Shown: positions 6,190-8,832 of the stretch, one piece after another | Layout: every line of letters starts with the position of its first letter | Numbering within the stretch: the first letter of the stretch is position 1 | NCBI GenBank assembly: GCA_013375355.1 | Contig: JABXJV010000113.1 | Span: 1 to 8,832, forward strand | Source: Candidatus Helarchaeota archaeon | Lineage (GTDB): Archaea; Asgardarchaeota; Lokiarchaeia; Helarchaeales; JABXJV01 | Length of the DNA: 8,832 nt | Reading direction: 5' to 3' | Program-made: the position numbers and the translations under genes | Notes under the pieces: model-generated | What the model saw: the letters and a program-made list of their open reading frames with translations, nothing else | The model's database searches: none | What the model was told of the DNA's origin: nothing

Positions 6190-7539
6190 ATGGCAACATT
6201 TGATGTAGTAATTGTCGGCTCGGGAACTGCGGGCTCATTAACTGCAAAAACAATTGCAAAAGCAGGATTTAACGTCTGCATGATAGATCAGAAACCACGA
6301 ACTGAAATAGGAGATAAAGTTTGTGGGGATGCTATAGGTAAACATCATTTTGATGATTTAAGTGGAATTTTGGGATCTCCAAAGGGTGATGAATTAGAAA
6401 ATACCATTGATGCCATCGAATTAATATCTCCAGATAAAAAAACGGTGTTTACAGTTCCTGGAGATGGTTTTATAATAAACCGGCATTTATTTGGACAAAG
6501 GTTAGTTAATGAGGCAATAGATGCAGGAGCCACCTTGATTGATGAGGCATTAGTAATAGAACCGATTACTGGAAATGGATGGGGAGTATATATTAAAAAT
6601 TTAAAAGAAAATAAAAAACAAAAATTAATTTCATCAATCATTATAGATGCAAGCGGGTTTCGTGCTGTAATTAGAAATAAAATTAAGATGTTTTGTAATG
6701 ATATAATTCAACCTACCGAAGTGGAGGTTTGTTATCGGGAGATTCGTGATTTAAAATCAGGGCTTGAAGATATACAACACTGTAAAATATATTTAACTTC
6801 TAGTTTTGCCCCTGGCGGATATTATTGGATATTTCCTGAAGGCGATTTAAGAGTAAATTCGGGTTTGGGAGTCCAAATGATTCCAAATCATAAAAACCCA
6901 AAAAAATTATTTCAAACTCATGTTCTAAATAATCCTTTATTTGAAAATTCAACTTTAGTTAAAGGCGGAGGTGGTGTTGTTCCGACACGTAGACCAATAT
7001 ATAGTCTAGTAGATGACGGATTAGTTCTAGTTGGGGATTCAGCATGTCAAGTAAACCCAATTCATGGTGGAGGGATTGGTCCTAGCATGCAAGCAGGAGT
7101 TATAGCAGGGAACACTGTAATTTCAGCATTAGAAAAAGAAAATACTAGTAAAGAATCCTTATGGGATTATAATTTAGAATATATGAAGGGATATGGGGCT
7201 AAACAAGCCGGTTTGGACTTATTTAGAATATTACTACAATTAATGGACGACCAAGATTTAAACTATGGAATGTCGCATAAAATAATGACTGAAGAAGATA
7301 TTTTAAATGCCTCTTTAGGTAAGGAATTTAAATTACGAATTACGGATAAAATAAAAAGAGTTTTTAGGGGTATTAGAAAGTTGTCTCTCTTGAATAAATT
7401 GAGAAAGGTAGCTAAAGAGATGAAAAAGATTAAATCGATGTATAGAAATTATCCTAAATCTCCTGAGAAATTGAATGATTGGATTTCTCACATGACTAAT
7501 ATTTATCAAAATGTATATCATATATGCGGGATCGATTAA
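6190..7539 (+). CDS. Geranylgeranyl reductase family flavoprotein
   Basis: This FAD-dependent enzyme is expected to saturate the double bonds of geranylgeranyl chains of archaeal ether lipids at the membrane surface. The N-terminus has the dinucleotide-binding motif VVIVGSGTAGS (6-16) ending in an acidic strand (MID, 31-33). KVCGD (43-47) is the conserved cysteine motif of this reductase family. DASGFRAVIR (153-162) is the second FAD motif, PGGYYWIFPEG (208-218) the substrate-cavity signature, and LVGDSACQVNPIHGGGIGP (280-298) the third FAD motif. At 449 residues it is near the upper end of the usual size. The C-terminal about 75 residues are strongly basic and helical (KIKRVFRGIRK, KEMKKIKSMYR), which could aid contact with acidic membranes. 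ATG 6190 has a weak TTGGA ribosome site. The stop is one base before the UbiA-family start, so the genes are translationally linked. Paralogues can reduce other prenyl compounds such as quinones, but the neighbours favour lipids. Confidence 0.95.
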   Translation: MATFDVVIVGSGTAGSLTAKTIAKAGFNVCMIDQKPRTEIGDKVCGDAIGKHHFDDLSGILGSPKGDELENTIDAIELISPDKKTVFTVPGDGFIINRHLFGQRLVNEAIDAGATLIDEALVIEPITGNGWGVYIKNLKENKKQKLISSIIIDASGFRAVIRNKIKMFCNDIIQPTEVEVCYREIRDLKSGLEDIQHCKIYLTSSFAPGGYYWIFPEGDLRVNSGLGVQMIPNHKNPKKLFQTHVLNNPLFENSTLVKGGGGVVPTRRPIYSLVDDGLVLVGDSACQVNPIHGGGIGPSMQAGVIAGNTVISALEKENTSKESLWDYNLEYMKGYGAKQAGLDLFRILLQLMDDQDLNYGMSHKIMTEEDILNASLGKEFKLRITDKIKRVFRGIRKLSLLNKLRKVAKEMKKIKSMYRNYPKSPEKLNDWISHMTNIYQNVYHICGID

Positions 7540-7540
7540 A

Positions 7541-8446
7541 ATGGAAGGAATAAAGGGTGCATTTCAGATTATGCGCCCTCTCAATGGGCTAGGAGCAGCC
7601 ATTGGAGTTTTAATTGGAGCCGTAGCAAGTGGTTTCTTGTTTACGATTGAAAAAAATTTATTTAATGTTTTAATTTGCTTTTTAGCGGCATTTTTAACAG
7701 CTTCTGCAGGTCACGCTTTAAATGATTGGAAAGATGTTGAAATTGATAAGATAAATTGTCCAGAACGTGCTATTCCATCTGGGAGGATATCTAGAAACAC
7801 AGCTTTAATATTAACAATAGCCCTTTTTGTGGTAGGGGATGCGATTATTTTTCTTACTAAAAATATTCAGGCAATATTGATTTTATTGATCGGGTCTGTA
7901 TTTATTGCAGCATATTCTTTGAAATTCAAGAAATTGGGGTTTATAGGAAATATTACTATTGGTATGCTTACTTCCTTTTGTCTCTTATTAGGTGGAGCTG
8001 CATTAGACAAGATTGAATTTTCTCTTTGGGCAGCTTTATTGGCATTTGTAATGAATATAGGTCGAGAAATAACAAAAGGTGTTGACGATTATGTCGGAGA
8101 TAAAGAGGAGGGCGTAAAAACGTTGGCAGTTTTATTTGGTAGAAAAAAGGGATCCTATTTAGCTGTATTATTTTTGATTGCCACGATTATTCTTTCTCCT
8201 CTTCCATATTTATTTCAATTATATAATGAAATTTACTTATTTATTGCGTTAGGAGGAGTGGATTCAATAATGATTATTTCCATAATTTTAATATTAAAAA
8301 ATCCAGATTCTTCTGAGAATGCGCATTTTGTTAAGAGAATATTGAAACTCGGGATGTTTATAGGGTTATTTGCCTTTTTACTTGGGTTTCCAGGTTTATT
8401 ATTACCTGACTCAAATCCTTTTAGAAATATAACTTTTCCATGGTGA
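7541..8446 (+). CDS. UbiA-family prenyltransferase, probable digeranylgeranylglyceryl phosphate synthase
   Basis: This integral membrane enzyme is expected to transfer a geranylgeranyl group from GGPP to 3-O-geranylgeranylglyceryl phosphate, forming the second ether bond of archaeal lipids. NDWKDVEID (61-69) is the first Asp-rich Mg-diphosphate motif, and DDYVGDKEEGVKT (182-194) the second. CPERAIPSGRIS (73-84) is the conserved loop after the first. About nine hydrophobic segments are visible (roughly 13-34, 38-58, 85-105, 108-126, 134-154, 158-174, 203-223, 231-252, 267-288), as usual for the family. MRPLNGLGAAIGVLIG near the N-terminus is typical of archaeal members. I chose ATG 7541 (301 residues), one base after the reductase stop. 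The frame is open to ATG 7511, but that would add ten non-family residues and overlap the reductase. UbiA homologues also make quinones and hemes; placement between geranylgeranyl reductase and EgsA strongly favours the lipid role. Confidence 0.93.
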   Translation: MEGIKGAFQIMRPLNGLGAAIGVLIGAVASGFLFTIEKNLFNVLICFLAAFLTASAGHALNDWKDVEIDKINCPERAIPSGRISRNTALILTIALFVVGDAIIFLTKNIQAILILLIGSVFIAAYSLKFKKLGFIGNITIGMLTSFCLLLGGAALDKIEFSLWAALLAFVMNIGREITKGVDDYVGDKEEGVKTLAVLFGRKKGSYLAVLFLIATIILSPLPYLFQLYNEIYLFIALGGVDSIMIISIILILKNPDSSENAHFVKRILKLGMFIGLFAFLLGFPGLLLPDSNPFRNITFPW

Positions 8447-8485
8447 TTTAAAAGAAAATTATTAATAGATGGAGTAAGAAAGAAA

Positions 8486-8832
8486 ATGATTCCAGCACAT
8501 AAAATTAATTTACCATCCAAAATTATTATAGGACATGGAGTATTAACAAAAATTGGAGAACTTTGTGAAAAATTAGGATTTCATAATGGTAAAAAAAGTA
8601 TTTTTATGGTAACAGGATCCACTACATTAAAAATTGCCGGAAATACTTTGTTAAAAACGTTAGAAGATGAAAAATATAACGTTGGCTTCATGGAAGTTAA
8701 AGAATCGAATATGGGATATGTTAATTGGTGCCAAGATGAAATTATTGAGTTTAAGCCAGATCTTGTTTTAGGAGTTGGAGGAGGAAAAAATATTGATGTG
8801 GCAAAATTAGCAAGTAATGATCTAGGGCTTCC
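8486..8832 (+). CDS. egsA: sn-Glycerol-1-phosphate dehydrogenase, N-terminal part
   Basis: The enzyme reduces dihydroxyacetone phosphate to sn-glycerol-1-phosphate with NAD(P)H, setting the stereochemistry that distinguishes archaeal membrane lipids. Only the first 115 codons plus two bases are in the window; the family is about 350 residues long. Visible are the N-terminal strand and GHG turn (IIIGHGVL, 13-20), the first Rossmann strand and loop (SIFMVTGSTT, 38-47) and the nucleotide-binding motif GVGGGKNIDVAKLAS (96-110). This last motif is diagnostic of the G1PDH/glycerol dehydrogenase superfamily, and KNIDVAK favours G1PDH. The zinc-binding Asp and His residues lie further on and cannot be checked. 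GGAG at 8471-8474 is 11 bases before ATG 8486. It follows the UbiA-family gene by 39 bases on the same strand and completes a three-gene lipid cluster. Bacterial AraM is a related alternative, unlikely in this setting. Confidence 0.93.
   Translation, partial: MIPAHKINLPSKIIIGHGVLTKIGELCEKLGFHNGKKSIFMVTGSTTLKIAGNTLLKTLEDEKYNVGFMEVKESNMGYVNWCQDEIIEFKPDLVLGVGGGKNIDVAKLASNDLGL

Noticed and set aside
6078..6281. 67-codon minus-strand frame reaching into the AT-rich gap
   Set aside because: Half of it is the antisense of the reductase FAD motif and the rest is low-complexity AT sequence.
6345..6641. 98-codon minus-strand frame inside the reductase gene
   Set aside because: The opposite strand carries conserved reductase motifs, and the peptide has no recognisable features. 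The same applies to minus-strand frames at 3625-3822, 4308-4493 and 7333-7521.
7511..7543. Upstream ATG 7511 as start of the UbiA-family gene
   Set aside because: It would overlap the reductase by 29 bases and add residues not typical of the family. ATG 7541 directly after the reductase stop gives the expected N-terminus.
8233..8520. 95-codon minus-strand frame across the UbiA/egsA junction
   Set aside because: It overlaps the certain 3' end of the UbiA-family gene and the ribosome site and start of egsA. No ribosome site or motif supports it.

Overview
The window is about 30% G+C and almost fully coding. It reads as an archaeal chromosome segment. The clearest evidence is the right end, where three consecutive genes encode enzymes of archaeal ether-lipid synthesis: a geranylgeranyl reductase-type flavoprotein, a UbiA-family prenyltransferase of the digeranylgeranylglyceryl phosphate synthase type, and the start of sn-glycerol-1-phosphate dehydrogenase (EgsA). 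A fused ADP-forming acetate-CoA ligase supports this, as do TATA-like AT-rich upstream regions and G-rich ribosome binding sites about 8 to 11 bases before the starts. An Asgard (Lokiarchaeia-like) host is possible from base composition and the long coiled-coil protein, but the sequence alone does not establish the phylum.

Layout. Positions 1-771 hold two minus-strand genes 27 bases apart: a zinc-ribbon protein that runs off the left edge and a small gamma-glutamylcyclotransferase/AIG2-like protein. A short divergent intergenic region (772-867) separates them from the plus-strand genes, which fill the rest. Positions 868-2609 carry a YkgJ-type cysteine-cluster protein, an unrecognised beta-rich 130-residue protein and a 231-residue coiled-coil protein. 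Positions 2694-5908 carry the 711-residue acetate-CoA ligase and, overlapping or abutting its end, a BioD-like P-loop/DRTGG protein. An AT-rich 281-base gap (5909-6189) precedes the tightly packed lipid genes at 6190-8832.

How the genes work together. The ligase interconverts acyl-CoA and acid with ADP/ATP and two phosphohistidines. Its partner resembles the N-terminal regulatory half of long phosphotransacetylases, so the pair may form an acetyl-CoA/acetate metabolic unit. In the lipid cluster EgsA would make the G1P backbone, the UbiA enzyme would add the second geranylgeranyl chain and the reductase would saturate the chains. The geranylgeranylglyceryl phosphate synthase step is not in the window.

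The most notable irregularity is that two genes, the YkgJ-type one and the DRTGG one, have no ATG, GTG or TTG in frame before essential N-terminal motifs. In both, a GGAGATGA sequence lies just upstream and its ATG is one frame off. Either both carry a one-base homopolymer error, or they start at near-cognate codons (ATT, ATA), or they are frameshifted. I see no CRISPR array, mobile element, tRNA, rRNA or defence system.
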